From: Melioribacteraceae bacterium
GTDB lineage: Bacteria > Bacteroidota > Ignavibacteria > Ignavibacteriales > Melioribacteraceae
Reading direction: 5' to 3'
Assembly: GCA_026983755.1 (NCBI GenBank)
Contig: JALSTL010000033.1
Span: forward strand, 1 to 20,600
DNA: 20,600 nt
A program made the translations under genes and the position numbers. The notes below the pieces were generated by a model. It had not been told where the DNA came from and did not search any database. It worked only from the letters and a program-made list of their open reading frames with translations. Shown piece by piece: positions 1 to 12,200 of this stretch (the stretch's first letter is position 1; every line of letters begins with the position of its first letter).

Positions 1-169
1 CAAGAAGGAAAGCATATTCAAAAGGTTTTGAGTTAAGTTCGCACATTGCTTTAACTTGCTCAAGCTTACCTTCGGGTAATGAACCGGTATCTGCCAATAG
101 TCTTCCTATGATTGTACTTTTGCCGTGATCAACGTGTCCGGCAATTACTATGTTCATTTGTTGTTTCAT
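1..169 (-). CDS. cysN: Sulfate adenylyltransferase subunit 1 (GTPase subunit), N-terminal fragment
   Basis: This is the 5' end of a minus-strand gene that runs off the left edge; 56 codons are visible. The translation begins [19 protein letters not shown], with a textbook G1/P-loop of the translational GTPase family (GHVDHGKST, residues 11-19), followed by [20 protein letters not shown] and ending near [10 protein letters not shown]. That continuation is typical of CysN/NodQ rather than EF-Tu. CysN is the GTP-hydrolysing partner of CysD in ATP sulfurylase, which converts ATP and sulfate to adenosine 5'-phosphosulfate (APS). The start is the ATG at 167-169; a second ATG four codons later is possible. 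Its partner cysD lies upstream on the same strand, separated by about 845 bp of repeat, pseudogene and MITE DNA instead of the usual short gap. A C-terminal kinase fusion (NodQ type) cannot be excluded from this fragment. Confidence 0.93.
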   Translation of the reverse strand, partial: MKQQMNIVIAGHVDHGKSTIIGRLLADTGSLPEGKLEQVKAMCELNSKPFEYAFLL

Positions 170-183
170 AATTCAAATAAAAA

Positions 184-222
184 GAATGATTGGATGATTG
201 TTAAAAATTGAATGATTGATCT
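184..222. repeat. Degenerate GATTG/AATGATTG low-complexity stretch
   Basis: Loose repetition of AATGATTG and GGATGATTG units lies just upstream of cysN. A similar stretch in inverted orientation lies at about 895-985, on the other side of the four-helix-bundle pseudogene, so the two loosely bracket it. They are too degenerate to define a clear unit. The rest of 170-286 shows no gene. Confidence 0.45.
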
Positions 223-286
223 GTCTTCACTTCGTTCAGACGGAATTTGATTATTCCCAAGAGAAAAGCTTTAGGAAATGATTGCT

Positions 287-886
287 TCAATCTTCAATTC
301 CATATTTTTCAACCATTTCTCTGATAACATAATCATTGTTCCAATCTGTTTTTTCTTTAATCATTTTAATTTGTGAACGATTGTAGTTAATTAATTTATT
401 TTCAAGTGAATAATGTTTTGAATCATATTCGTTAAACCATTTCTCAGTAACTAATTCGGCATTATAGAATGCATAAATTTGACTGTAATTTTCACCGAGT
501 GAACCAAGTGCAATATTATTAAATTGAATATTTTCTTTTAAGTACCTTCTACTGTAAAGTTAACTATACTTTGTCGGTAAATTAGCCCTCACCCCAACCC
601 TCTCCCAAAGGGAGAGGGAGCAGTCCCTCTCTTTTTAAGAGAGGGGTTGGGGTGAGTTTTTAGATTACCGTCATTTATAAATTAACATAACACTACAATA
701 ACCCTCTGCAATATTAGATGAAACAGATAAAATAGAATCCTCGACTTGTGCATTGCTTTTATACGAAACCGAATTTAATTTATCGAGATTTAATTTTACA
801 AACCGAAACAATTCAATAGCTTCTTTTCAAACTTTCAGCTTTCTAAATCCTCTATTGATATTTTTATTCCTCTCTGAATATTTCAT
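287..886 (-). pseudogene. Four-helix-bundle protein (23S rRNA IVS/S23-like family) pseudogene, nonsense codon plus MITE insertion
   Basis: Reading the minus strand from the ATG at 884-886 gives MKYSERNKNINRGFRKLKV, then an in-frame TGA (827-829), then KEAIELFRFVKLNLDKLN and SNIAEGYC. After an inserted element (552-693), the same frame resumes with RRYLKENIQFNNIALGSLGE, QIYAFYNAEL and NWNN-type sequence, ending VEKYGIED and a stop at 287-289. The KVW-KEAI and NIAEG / LGSLGE patterns are the hallmark of the short four-helix-bundle proteins first seen in 23S rRNA intervening sequences. The first lesion falls where the family usually has Trp (TGG to TGA is one base). Removing the element plus one TA leaves 152 codons including the stop, in frame throughout apart from that TGA. 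Two independent lesions mean no full product is made. The family's function is unknown; members often travel with repetitive DNA. Confidence 0.85.
552..693. mobile_element. 142-bp MITE-like palindromic element inserted at TA with TA duplication
   Basis: The element is flanked by TA at 550-551 and 694-695. Excising it with one TA exactly rejoins the four-helix-bundle codons GYC-RRYLK, which defines the boundaries. The ends form imperfect inverted repeats of about 29 bp (18/29 identical), with conserved blocks TGT-A-GTTAA near the tip and CGGTAA at the inner edge. Inside is a strong secondary structure: a perfect 13-bp arm CTCACCCCAACCC (588-600) pairs with 644-656, enclosing two smaller hairpins (CCCTCTCCC/GGGAGAGGG at 598-618, and a CTCTCTT/AAGAGAG one at about 627-642). 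There is no coding capacity. TA target duplication is characteristic of the IS630/Tc1-mariner superfamily, so this is inferred to be a non-autonomous relative of such an element. The C/G-rich core contrasts sharply with the AT-rich surroundings and resembles palindromes scattered in many bacterial genomes. Confidence 0.85.
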
Positions 887-894
887 TTTTCCAC

Positions 895-985
895 CTTTAT
901 ACTTTTTAACCATTCACCCAATCTTTCATTCATTCAACCTATTTTCATTCATCCAATCTCTTCCCAATCACTCAATCTTTTCACA
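895..985. repeat. Degenerate CATTCA/CAATC low-complexity tract
   Basis: Plus-strand words such as CATTCACCCAATC, TTTCATTCATTCAACC, TTCATTCATCCAATC and CAATCACTCAATC recur irregularly. On the minus strand this is GATTGAGTGATTGG-like DNA immediately upstream of the broken four-helix-bundle gene. It is the inverted counterpart of the stretch at 184-222. Next to it, at about 986-1014, is a short CCGTGTTTTTCGTTCGTGTT stretch with CACGG complementarity, just past the cysD stop. No gene is seen in this tract. Confidence 0.45.
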
Positions 986-1014
986 TCCGTGTTTTTCGTT
1001 CGTGTTTTCACGGG

Positions 1015-1896
1015 TTACATATATCCGCCACGCCTTAAGGTTTCCAATCCTCCGCCATCGGCTTTATCTTGCTCGCGACCGGAACGTTCGGCAATATTTT
1101 TTAACTTTCCGCTTTTAAGTTCTTCAATTATTTCTTCAATATTTTTTGATGTTGATTCAATTGGCGAAGTGCAAGGATAACAACCTAACGAACGATAACG
1201 TTTTCCTTCACCTTGGTCATAATAAAGAGAAACCGTTGGAATATTTTCTCTTTGAATATATTCCCAAATGTTTAATTCCGTCCAATCTAATAAAGGATGA
1301 ATTCTTAAGTGTGTTCCCGGAGCAAAATCCGTTTTAAATTGATTCCAAAATTCAGGCGGTTGATCTCCAACATCCCATTGATTTTCAATATCTCTCGGTG
1401 AAAAATATCTTTCCTTGGACCTGCTCCCTTCTTCGTCTGCACGTGCTCCCACAATTACGCCGGTATATGGTTCGGTATTTTTATCAACTTCGTATTTGCC
1501 GGTTTCATGGTTAAGTCTGTATCTTTTCCATTTACCGCTTAATGTATTTCTTAATGCATCTGTTTTTAGATTTCTGCAACAGGTAATTCTATCAACGTTT
1601 CCATCGGGATATGTTTGTTTTTCCGCCAAAGCTTTTTCATTTTGTCCGTAAACCATGTTTAACTTCCACTCTTTGGCAAGTCTGTCTCTGTATTCAATCA
1701 TTTCGGGAATTTTATAATGAGTATCTATGTGAACAAGCGGAAAAGGTACATGACCGAAAAATGCTTTTCTGGCAAGCCAAAGTAAAACGGTACTGTCTTT
1801 ACCAATTGACCAAAGCATACACATATTTTTAAAATTTGCATAAGCTTCTCTGAAAATATGCACGCTCTTATTTTCTAATTGTTGTAAATGATCCAT
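1015..1896 (-). CDS. cysD: Sulfate adenylyltransferase subunit 2
   Basis: This 293-residue protein is the catalytic subunit of ATP sulfurylase and, with CysN, forms APS from ATP and sulfate in the cytoplasm. The PP-loop motif of the adenine-nucleotide alpha-hydrolase fold is [11 protein letters not shown] (residues 30-40). Further family marks are [11 protein letters not shown] (57-67), the CCRNLK segment (106-111), [20 protein letters not shown] (150-169), [17 protein letters not shown] (198-214), LGCYPCTSP (237-245) and the arginine-rich tail [13 protein letters not shown]. Compared with the E. coli type, as I recall it, there is an insert around 121-142 ([20 protein letters not shown]) seen in a polysaccharide-associated branch. 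The PCTSP segment and tail favour CysD over PAPS reductase. It starts 2 nt after the upstream kinase-like gene stops, so translation is probably coupled. The cysN partner lies 845 bp downstream, beyond the pseudogene and MITE. Confidence 0.94.
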   Translation of the reverse strand: MDHLQQLENKSVHIFREAYANFKNMCMLWSIGKDSTVLLWLARKAFFGHVPFPLVHIDTHYKIPEMIEYRDRLAKEWKLNMVYGQNEKALAEKQTYPDGNVDRITCCRNLKTDALRNTLSGKWKRYRLNHETGKYEVDKNTEPYTGVIVGARADEEGSRSKERYFSPRDIENQWDVGDQPPEFWNQFKTDFAPGTHLRIHPLLDWTELNIWEYIQRENIPTVSLYYDQGEGKRYRSLGCYPCTSPIESTSKNIEEIIEELKSGKLKNIAERSGREQDKADGGGLETLRRGGYM

Positions 1897-1898
1897 AA

Positions 1899-2618
1899 TT
1901 AAATATACTTTTTAATGTTGTTAAAAATTTTATCTGCAGCTTCGTTAGTACTTATTTTAGATGTATCTATTGTTATATCGGGATTTTCCGGTTTCTCGTA
2001 TTCAACATTTACTCCGGGAAAATTTTTTATCTCACCTGCTTTAGCTTTTTTATAAATTCCTTTTGTGTCCATTTCTTCACACACTTCCGCCGGTGTTGAA
2101 ATATAAACTTCAACGTAATTTTTACAATTCTTTTTTACAAATTCTCTTGATTCTTTATAAGGTGAAAGAAATGAAGCAACAACAAAAACCCCTTGACTTT
2201 CCAATTTACCGGCAAGATAACCAACCCTTTCAATATGTAAATTAACTTCTTCTCTGCTGAAACCGGTTTGCGGGAATAGATCTCTTACGGAATGCCCGTC
2301 AAGATGCTCGGCTTTTAATCCTATCTCTTTAAGTTTTTTTGTAAGTTTTTCTCCTATTTCGGATTTGCCCGATCTTGCTAATCCGGTAATCCAAATAACA
2401 AAAGGTTGGATTTCATGTTTGCCGAATTTCAGTTTATCCCAAACTCTTTCGTGAATAAAATATATTAGCATTTTAAGGAATACTTCTATTCCGCCAACTG
2501 CAAATGCAATTTTAGTATCGCCAATAAAAATATAGACCAAGCTAACGGTTGTTAATGTAGCTAATACACGCCAAGAGATTGTTTTTACAATTGATCGTAA
2601 TTTGGTTTCTTTATACAC
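1899..2618 (-). CDS. DUF2061 membrane domain fused to divergent adenylylsulfate kinase-like domain
   Basis: This 239-residue protein has two parts. Residues 1-60 form a DUF2061-type membrane module: a basic start ([20 protein letters not shown]) and two hydrophobic helices at about 16-32 and 36-55, then [11 protein letters not shown]. Residues 70-239 are APS-kinase-like, with P-loop GLARSGKS (79-86), SFLSPY (139-144), the [18 protein letters not shown] segment (about 176-193) and YEKPENPDI. Canonical CysC would have GLSGSGKS and DGDNVR; here these are GLARSGKS and DGHSVR (107-112), so substrate-binding positions are altered. It could phosphorylate APS to PAPS at the membrane, or have moved to another substrate. 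It sits between canonical cysC (34 nt upstream) and cysD (2 nt downstream), which ties it to sulfate activation. The domain calls are firm; the activity is unproven. Confidence 0.85.
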   Translation of the reverse strand: MYKETKLRSIVKTISWRVLATLTTVSLVYIFIGDTKIAFAVGGIEVFLKMLIYFIHERVWDKLKFGKHEIQPFVIWITGLARSGKSEIGEKLTKKLKEIGLKAEHLDGHSVRDLFPQTGFSREEVNLHIERVGYLAGKLESQGVFVVASFLSPYKESREFVKKNCKNYVEVYISTPAEVCEEMDTKGIYKKAKAGEIKNFPGVNVEYEKPENPDITIDTSKISTNEAADKIFNNIKKYI

Positions 2619-2652
2619 AAGAGAATCTTTTTTATCCTAAGTAATAGAATAA

Positions 2653-3261
2653 TTATTTGAAATCAATAATTCTTTTACTTTTTAAATGAGAAATAATCTT
2701 TGCAATATTTTTATTAAGATCAGAATTCTTCCCATTATCGATAATTATTTCAGGATTTACAGGTTTTTCATAAGGTGATGAAATTCCCGTAAAATCCTTT
2801 ATTTCATTTGCTCTGGCTTTTTTATAAAGTCCTTTCGGGTCTCTCGCTTCGCAAGTTTCCAAATCGCAATCAACAAATATTTCTATAAATTTTCCTTCGG
2901 GTAATAGTTTTCTTACTTGTTCTCTATCATTTACAAAAGGTGAGATAAACGCTGTTAGAACTATAATTCCGGCATCAACAAACAATTTTGCCACCTCTCC
3001 AATTCTTCTAATATTTTCTTTTCTATCGGTTTCGGAAAATGACAAATCTTTGTTCAAACCGTAACGAACATTATCACCGTCTAAAATATATGTATGAATT
3101 CCCTGCTTAAAAAGTTCCGCTTCAACTTCTAAAGCAAGTGTCGATTTTCCACTGCCGGATAATCCGGTAAACCAGAGACATGCACTCTTATGTCCGTTAG
3201 CATTTTCACGATCGGAAATACTTACTTTTCCTTTGTGCCAAAAGATATTTTTCGATTTCAT
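2653..3261 (-). CDS. cysC: Adenylylsulfate (APS) kinase
   Basis: This is a 202-residue single-domain kinase of normal family length that phosphorylates APS on the 3'-hydroxyl to give PAPS, the sulfate donor for sulfotransferases and for assimilation. The motifs are canonical: P-loop GLSGSGKST (33-41), [20 protein letters not shown] (60-79), the [14 protein letters not shown] helix (80-93), FISP (105-108), [20 protein letters not shown] (141-160) and YEKPVNPE. The start ATG is at 3259-3261. It is followed at 34 nt by the DUF2061-kinase fusion, so two APS-kinase homologues lie in tandem. No sulfotransferase is in the window, so whether PAPS goes to polysaccharide sulfation or to sulfur assimilation cannot be decided here. 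Confidence 0.95.
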   Translation of the reverse strand: MKSKNIFWHKGKVSISDRENANGHKSACLWFTGLSGSGKSTLALEVEAELFKQGIHTYILDGDNVRYGLNKDLSFSETDRKENIRRIGEVAKLFVDAGIIVLTAFISPFVNDREQVRKLLPEGKFIEIFVDCDLETCEARDPKGLYKKARANEIKDFTGISSPYEKPVNPEIIIDNGKNSDLNKNIAKIISHLKSKRIIDFK

Positions 3262-6200
3262 TGTATTCTTTATTATTTGCTTTTTACACAGCTTCGCTTA
3301 GTAGATTACATAAATATTTCGATAATCCCCTATATTTACATTTGTTATCCACGTTCGATTCAAGATAATATTTAATGCAATAACAAATAAAAAATATTTT
3401 ATAACGGTAATAATAGAATTTAAATAAGTTATTAATTTAGTAATAAAAAAAGTTATTCCAAAACGTTTTGAGTTGTTGGAAGAATAAAACAAGCAGCATA
3501 AAAATATTTTTAATATTCACTATAAATTTTTAGAGAGGATTTCCGCAATTCTTTTGGACGCCAAACCGTCTCCGTATGGATTAACGGCATTAGACATTTT
3601 GTTATATTCTGAAATATCGGTAATTAATTTGAAAACTTCACTTACAATAGATTTTTGATTAGTCCCAACCAATTTAACAGTTCCTGCTGTTACTGCTTCC
3701 GGACGTTCGGTATTTTCTCGCATTACTAAAACCGGTTTCCCAAGGCTTGGAGCTTCTTCTTGAACACCACCGGAATCGGTAAGAATAATTTTTGAGTTTA
3801 TCATTAAAAATATAAAAGGAAGATAAGTTTGAGGAGGTATTAAAATAACATTACTCTTATTGCCTAACAATCTGTTTACCGGTTCCTGAACATTCGGATT
3901 TAAATGTACCGGATAAATAAAATTATAGTTAGAAAATTTTTCGGATAATTCCGAAATTGCTTTACAAATATTTATAAAGCCCTCACCAAAATTTTCTCTT
4001 CTATGACCGGTTATTAAAATATACGGAGAAATTTCTTCTAAATTTTTCTGTAAGCCATCAACCTTGGGTTTTAATTCCAAAACTTTTTCTTTTGCTAAAA
4101 AGAGAGCATCAATTACCGTATTGCCTGTAATAAAAATCTTTTCGCTGTTAATTCCTTCTTTTAATAAGTTGTTTTTAGAAATTTCCGTTGGTGCAAAATG
4201 TAAATCCGCAATTCTTGATGTTAATACTCTATTAATTTCTTCCGGAAACGGAGAATACTTTTTCCCGGTTCTTAATCCTGCTTCTACATGACCTACTTTT
4301 ACTTTATGATAAAAAGCAACAAGCGAAACAGCAAAAACCGTTGTTGTATCTCCTTGAACAAGAACAATATCCGGTTTGTATTCGCTGAAATAATTATCCA
4401 CCGCATTTATAATTCTGGAAGTTAATGTACTTAATGTTTGATTTGGCTGCATTAAATCCAAATCGGTATCCGGTTTAATATTAAATATTTCCAATACTTG
4501 ATCCAACATTTCTCTATGCTGGGCAGTAACACAAATATTTATATCAAAATTTTTATTCTTTTTAAGTTCTAAAATTACAGGTATTAACTTTATAGCTTCC
4601 GGTCTTGTACCGAATATAATTGAAATTTTTTTCATATTATTATAAATGATTTTTTAATTTTTTAGATATTAATTTTAAATTGGACAAAATGTATTGGTTT
4701 TTATTATGATTTTATTTCTGTCTTATAAAAAATTCCTTGAATTCTTCCAACAAATTTATAGCATTTCTCGAAATTTCCTATTATTTAATATACAGTTAAA
4801 ATTTAAAATAATTAAGCTTTTTGATTGACGTCACAAATAATGTCTTAAATTTCATTTATTTGTACCTTAAATAATATTTTATTTTGCTTTATGGCAGAAA
4901 CAACAAATATTTAAAGGTACAATAATGGTAACAATAAAAGCTTTGTCAAGTAATTTAAACATTGACTTTAAATTAAATAAGTTTATGAATGAAAATTCTT
5001 CATCGGTTAACAATATGGCTTTTGTAAAATCCAATAAAAAAGTAGAGGCGGTATATTACGTACTTCCGGCATATAACGAGGAAGAATCACTTCCCAATTT
5101 GCTTAACAGAATAACAAAACTTAAAACTACACATAACGTAAAAGTAAATGTAATAGTAGTTAACGACGGCTCTACCGATAAGACGGAAGAAGTTGTTACC
5201 GATATTAGAACTAATAATATACATCTTACACTGGTAAATCATAAAAAAAATATGGGACTTGGTCAAGCCGTACAAACCGGAATAAAAGAAGCGCTTTCAC
5301 AAGCAACACATAACGATATAATAGTTATTATGGACGCAGACGATACACACGACGTTGCTTTATTGGATAACATGATTGAAAAAATTGAAAGTGGTGCCGA
5401 TATTGTAATTGCTTCAAGATTTGTTGAAGGAGGCAACGATAAAAGTGCACCTCCTTTTAGAAGGTTACTTTCCAGAGGCGCCAGTTTTGTATTTAAAACG
5501 GTTTTACCTTTAAACAAAATTAAAGATTTTACAAGCGGTTACAGAGCTTACAGAGTTAATATTCTTAAAAAAGCTTCTATTCATTATGGTGAAACTTTAA
5601 TTAACGAACAAGGTTTTGCTTGTATGGTTGAACTATTGTTAAAACTAAGACATTGGTCACCAACCATTGTTGAAATTCCATTTGAGCTTAGATACGATAG
5701 AAAATTAGGTGCTAGTAAATTAAAACTATCTAAAACATTAATGCAATATTTAAAATTGGCAATTAGAGATAAAGTATCGCCGGAACCAAGAAGAAAATAA
5801 TATGAACTTCCGTTAATAATTCTGAAAACATAAGTAGTAATCTAAATCAGTAAAGAAAAACATAACAGATGAAAAAAAAAATTATAATAATAGGCGGCGG
5901 AATAGCCGGTTTAACTGCGGCTTACAAACTTGCAAAGAAAAATTATAAAATAACATTGATTGAAAGTAGTAACCAACTTGGCGGATTGGGTACTTATTTT
6001 AAATATAAAAATAATTGGATCGATAAATTCTATCATTGTCAAATGCCAACCGATGCTCCGCTACTCGAATTAATTGAAGAAGTTGGAATTAAAAATAAAA
6101 TGTATTGGAAGCCCACAACAATGGGTTTTATTGTTGACGGCAAACGTTATCCGTTTAATTCACCTTTTGATTTATTAAAATTTACTCCTCTTTCTTTTTT

Positions 6201-9200
6201 AAATAGATTAAGATTCGGCATTGTAAGTTTGGCAATCAGAAGTTTGGGTAAAGGAAAAGATTTGGATAATTTGCCGATAGAAAAATGGTTTAAAAAAATT
6301 TACGGAAAAACCATTTGGGAAAAAATCCTTAGGCAACTTTTCCTTTCCAAATTCGGTAATCATGCCGGTAATTTACCCTCTTTATATATTTGGCAAAGAC
6401 TTGGCAGAGAAAAAAACAAAGCTGTGCGAGGTTATATTAAAGGAGGAATGAAAACACTTATTGATGCTATAGAAACGGAAATTAAAAAATCCGGCGGTGA
6501 AATTCTATTAAATACAAAAGCCGAAAAAATCAATAGTTTGGAAAACGGTGTAATAATTTCAACAAATGTAAATACGGAAATTATAGCAGATTGGGTTATT
6601 TCAACTATTCCGATACCGAGTTTTGTTAAAGCAATTTCAGGAGGAAATATTGAAAACAAATTTTCAAATCCCAATCTTACATATCAAGGTGTTGTTAATG
6701 CTCTTTTTATCTTAAATCGCCCATTGGATAATTATTATTGGACCCCTGTTGTCAATTCAGGTACGGAATTCGACGGAATTGTGGAAATGACCGAGTTAAT
6801 TGATAAGAAACAATATGGAAATAACCACGCAGTTTATTTAATGAAATATTGTAATAAAAATTCGGAATTGTTTAACGAAGATGAAAAAAGCATTGCCTTA
6901 AGATGGAAAAAACAACTGTTAAACCTTTATCCGGACCTAAAAATATCCGATAATAATATAATGGATATAAAAATATTCAAAGCTCCTTATGTGGAACCGA
7001 TTTATCCGTTGGGATATTCAAAAATAAAACCGTTAAATAAAATTGAAAATACAAATATATTTTTAGCTACATCGGCTCAAGTATATCCAAATATTACATC
7101 TTGGAATGCAAGTTGTAGTCTAGCTAATGATGTTGTTAATCAATTATTAAAAACAATATCGGGAAATTTTGAAAAGGAAAGCAATTACCAAGTTGCTTAG
7201 AAAAAACAATATAAAAATTACATTGTCTCAAAATAAAATTATTTAATCTTAAAATATTATTTTGTATTGATTTAAGTCACAACTAATAAAAAATTTTTAA
7301 CTTAATTGCATATAAAAACAAACAATATAAAAAAGAAAATAGCCATGAAAAATATTTTAAAATTAGCTTTCATATTATTTATAGCAGTCGGTATTAAAAC
7401 CAATGCTCAAATTCTTAAACCGGGAGATGGAATAAATTTAACATTTTTTAATATTGAAGAAAAAATAACCGGGAAATATTTTATTCAGGAAAACGGGAAA
7501 ATACAATTGCCGTATTTGGGTTTGATCAATACAGTAAACAAAGATTTTTCCGATATAAGAAATGAAATTATAGCAAAGTACACAAAAATATATCGCAATC
7601 CCGAACTTAATGTTCAACCTTTATATAGAGTTGCAATTTTAGGTGAAGTAGGTAAACCCGGAATTTATTATACAAACGGATTTGAATCTTTTACGGATAT
7701 TTTGGCTAAAGCAGGCGGAGAAACCAACGATGCGGATTTAGACGGTATTTATGTTGTTAGAAACAATACAAAACTAAATATTGATTTAACGGATATTTTT
7801 GAAAAAGGAAATTCTTTGCAAGATATCGGAATCCGTTCGGGTGATAAAATTTATGTTCCGCGAGCTTGGTGGGTAACGGCTAGAGACGGCTCGGTAATTG
7901 TTTCGGGTATCGCGGTTCTTGTTGCAATTGCAGGATTATTTACTAAATAAAAAAAATTGTAAAAACAAAATAAAGAATAAAAATGAAAAGAAACGAAATA
8001 TCTTTAACGGAAATTTTCAGAATAATCAAAAGAAGAAAAAATATTTTAATACTTACCGTAATATTATCAACATTAGCGGCTTTGCTGTATAATTTTTTCA
8101 AAAAACCCGTTTATCGTTCTTCTGTACTTTTAAAGAAAGAACAGTTCGTGAATAACACTTCTTCCAATCCGGATCAAGTTAAAAATATTATTATTCCTCA
8201 AAGCCAAGATGTTTTGGAAACCGAAATGGAATTGGTAAAAACAAGAAAAGTTTTTAACAGTGTTATTGAAAAACTTTCTCTTAATGTATTTGTTAATAAA
8301 ATAACTTTCCCGGATGGAAAATCCAAAACATTAAATGAATCACTGATGGATTATCAACGCAATTATGAATATAAATACGACCATAATTTGTATCCGAAAA
8401 TTAATACTTTTTATATTGGCGTTGAAACAAGGGGCGGAAAATTTGTTGCTAAAAACAATAATGAAAACAGTTTTGAAATAATTGAATCGCAAAAAGAAGC
8501 AAAAATAAAAAATTCTAAAAAATATTCTGAACTTGACCCGAAAGATTGGATTGTTGATATTGAATGGCCTAATATGGAATCGAAAGCGGAAATATATTTT
8601 GAAACAAAAGATTACCATAAAATATTAGATAGATTGGATAAAACCGTAGGTGTTTCCAAAAGAATAAAAACGAATATTTTCGAAATATCGGTAGAAGCAC
8701 AATCTCCTTACAAAGCAAAAACAATTGCCAATACAATTGCAGATGTCTATCGCGAACAAAGACTGGGATTACAAAAAGATAATATTCATACATCATTTAA
8801 ATTTATAGATGATCAATTAAAAAAGATCTCGCTAAAATTGGAAGATGCCGAAAATGAACTTAGCAACTTCAAAGCAAAAGAAAAAATTATTACGGTCGAT
8901 AAACGTTCGCAAAGTTTAATTGAATTTTTAAGCAAACTGGAAGCGGAAAAACTTAAAACCGACCTTGATTTGACTTTGTACAGAACCAAAGTAAAAAATA
9001 TTTCAAAAGAAGTTACCAGAGAAGGTTATGTAGATCAAACATATTTAACCCCGGAAAAATATCAATCTACAGATTCCCCTTTTTCAAATCTGATGAAAGA
9101 ACTAACAACTCTTGAACTAAAAAGAATTCAATTGTTGCAAAGAAGAAAAGAAATTCATCCGGATGTTGTTTTGTTAACAGAACAAATAAACAAAGTTAAA

Positions 9201-12200
9201 AAAGAACTTTCAAAATATAATCACAACACAGTTACCGCATTTAACATTATGATAAATGCCTTAAAAGAAAAACAAAGTAATTTAAACGAGTTAATTAAAA
9301 AATATTCAGTAGATTTAACAACTTTACCCGAACAAGAAAATCAATTGGCAAGTTTACTACGTCATAAAAACGTTTTTGAAAAAATGTTTAAATTACTCCT
9401 TAATAAAAGAGAAGAAATGAGAATTTCCGAACTTTCAAAAATTCAAGATATAGTTGTGCTGGATTATGCAGACGAGCCTATTAAACCTATTTCTCCAAAT
9501 AAAAAATTAAATTTATTATTAGGTGCTTTATTCGGATTTTTAGTCGGATTTATTGCAATGTTTGCTAAAGAATTTACAAATAAAGAAGTAAATGACGTTT
9601 ATGAAATTGAACGTAAATTCGATTTCCCAATACTTAGTGTTATTCCTCCGTACAACAAAACTTTAGCTAAATCAATAACAAATACCGAATCTATTTCCGG
9701 ACGATTTGTTACAATGATGGAAGACAAACTTAATTACAAAGAAGCTTTCAGAACTTTTGAAACAAAATTAAGCACACTGATTCCGGAAAAAACAAAAAAA
9801 GTTATGATAACAAGTTGTGAAGAAAATGCCGGTAAATCAACCGCTGCGGCTAACCTTGCAATTACCGTTGCACAATCCGGTAAAAAAGTTTTACTTATTG
9901 ATTGCGACATTAAAAAACCAAGTATCGCAGAACTTTTCGGGTTACCGAAATACTCTTCCGGCTTAATTGATTATTTAACTGAAAAAACTGAAACACCTAA
10001 TATTTATAAACCTATTAAATTAACAAAAAACTCTAATTTGTTAATGAATCTGGACATTATTCCAACAGGTGTTTTTTCCAATATTTCAGGCGAAATCCTT
10101 GCATCCGAAAGAATGAAGAAATTAATTGATAATTTGAATAATTACGACTTTATAATTTTAGATACACCACCCGTAACAAGATTATCGGACGCACTTTCAC
10201 TGGGTAGAATTATTAAAAAAGCCGTACTTGTTATAAGACCCGGACAAACTGTGCAAGAAAGTATAAATTGGGTAATAAACGAATTAAAATCTTCCGGAGT
10301 TAAATTTTTAGGAGCATTGGTTAACGATTGTGAAGTAAAAAAAGATGATTATAAATACCAATACGGCTATATGGAAAAAAGCTGATATTCATTATTTTAT
10401 AACTTTATTTTAATAATTAAATTATTATTTATTTAACTTTTAACATTATTATGCGGAATTCGGAAGACAAAAAAATATTCTCTTTTCTTACTTTGTTTTT
10501 TCTGATATTTTATACTCTTCAGATTCCGCTACACACCTCCAAACCGGATGTTGTAGTGTTTGCCATGCGCGCATTATCGAAACTTCCTATACTAAATTAT
10601 GCATATTTAGCACCAAATACTTTAATTGAAGGTACGGCTTTACCGAATTACCATTTAGGACACACTTTAATACTTTGGTTGGCTTATCATTTGGCACCCG
10701 CAAGTTTAAGCAATTCAATTTGGCTTTCGGGCTTTGTTTCTTCCATTTGCGGTGCTTTAATTGTAGGCTTAACATTTCTAATTTGGAAAGAACTTGGAAT
10801 CGATAAAAAAAAATCCGTTATTATTGCCTTTACTGTAGGTTTTATTCCCAGTATTTGGGAAGAAAGTTTAATAGGTGAAATTTATGCCATGCAGTTACTT
10901 TTTATTCTTCTCTTCGTTTATAGTTTTTTACGAAATAAAATATTTATTTCCATAATAACTTTTACTTTTGCAAATTTGATTTCACCGCTATCGGGTTTAA
11001 GCTTCGGATTACTACTTCTTAAACCGTGGCATAAAAATACCCTAAAAAAAATATTTTTAATTGGCGGTGTTTCTTTAGCCGTTTATTTATTAATTTACTT
11101 TTTGATCGGTTCCAATTTATTAAATTTATTGAACCCTTTATCAACAGAACAAGAAGGAAGAGGAATCATATATCGTATAGTTGTTTTGATAGTTTTTATA
11201 ATATTAAATTTCAACTTTTTTTCATTATATCTATACAAAGGTCTTAAAGAAACTTTTAAGGCGGAAAAAGAAAAAATTACCAAATTATTGTTAGCCACAT
11301 TACCGCAATTACTTCTATTGTTTTTAGGTTCAACTTTTTTTATAGAACTCGGAAGTTTTCAACTGCCGATTTTTTGGGCGCTTGCATTTCCATTAGGATA
11401 TTATTTATCAACCATTAATTTTAGAAATTTATATTTTGCATTATCATTTATGGGCTTGGTAATACTTTCGTACACTCTTTGGATATATCCCAACACAAAA
11501 ATCGGATCGTCAAGAGAAGCCGCAGGTAAATGGCTAAAAAAGAAAGGATATGATAACATCTCCATAATAGGAAGCTGGGAACCGGGCATTAATGTTCTTT
11601 ACGGAAGAGACGGATTTAATTTGGCCGAACTTAATAAATATTATTTTGACGCTCCTTTCCCGAGTGAAAATGAGATAAAGTGTACCAAAAAAGATTCCGT
11701 ATTAATTGTAAGTCAAAAGAAAACACCTTTACGTATTTTATTTTCTTATCTGCACATAACGTCTATGAATATTCCTAAATACGAACCCAAAAGAAAAATA
11801 AAAACCGGAATAATAAGTAAACTTTACGAAAATGATTCCGTATTACTTTATAAATGGAAAAAGTGATTTAAATCTCAACTAATATTTTATATTACTTTTA
11901 ATTATATTTCAAATTTAAAACTTTTAATAATAATGAAAACAAAATATTCACATAATCAAAACAGCGATAAAGTAATTTGGGTTGATTTGGATAACTCGCC
12001 TCACATTCCCTTTTTTGCACCGATAATTAAACGGTTAAGCGAGTTGGGTTATACCATTAAAATATCGGCAAGAAATTATGCACAAACTGTTTCACTGGCT
12101 GAATTATATAATCTAAACTTTACCGCTATAGGCAAACATCACGGCAAAAATAAACTGCGTAAAATTGCCGGCTTAGCCTACAGAACATTACAACTAATAC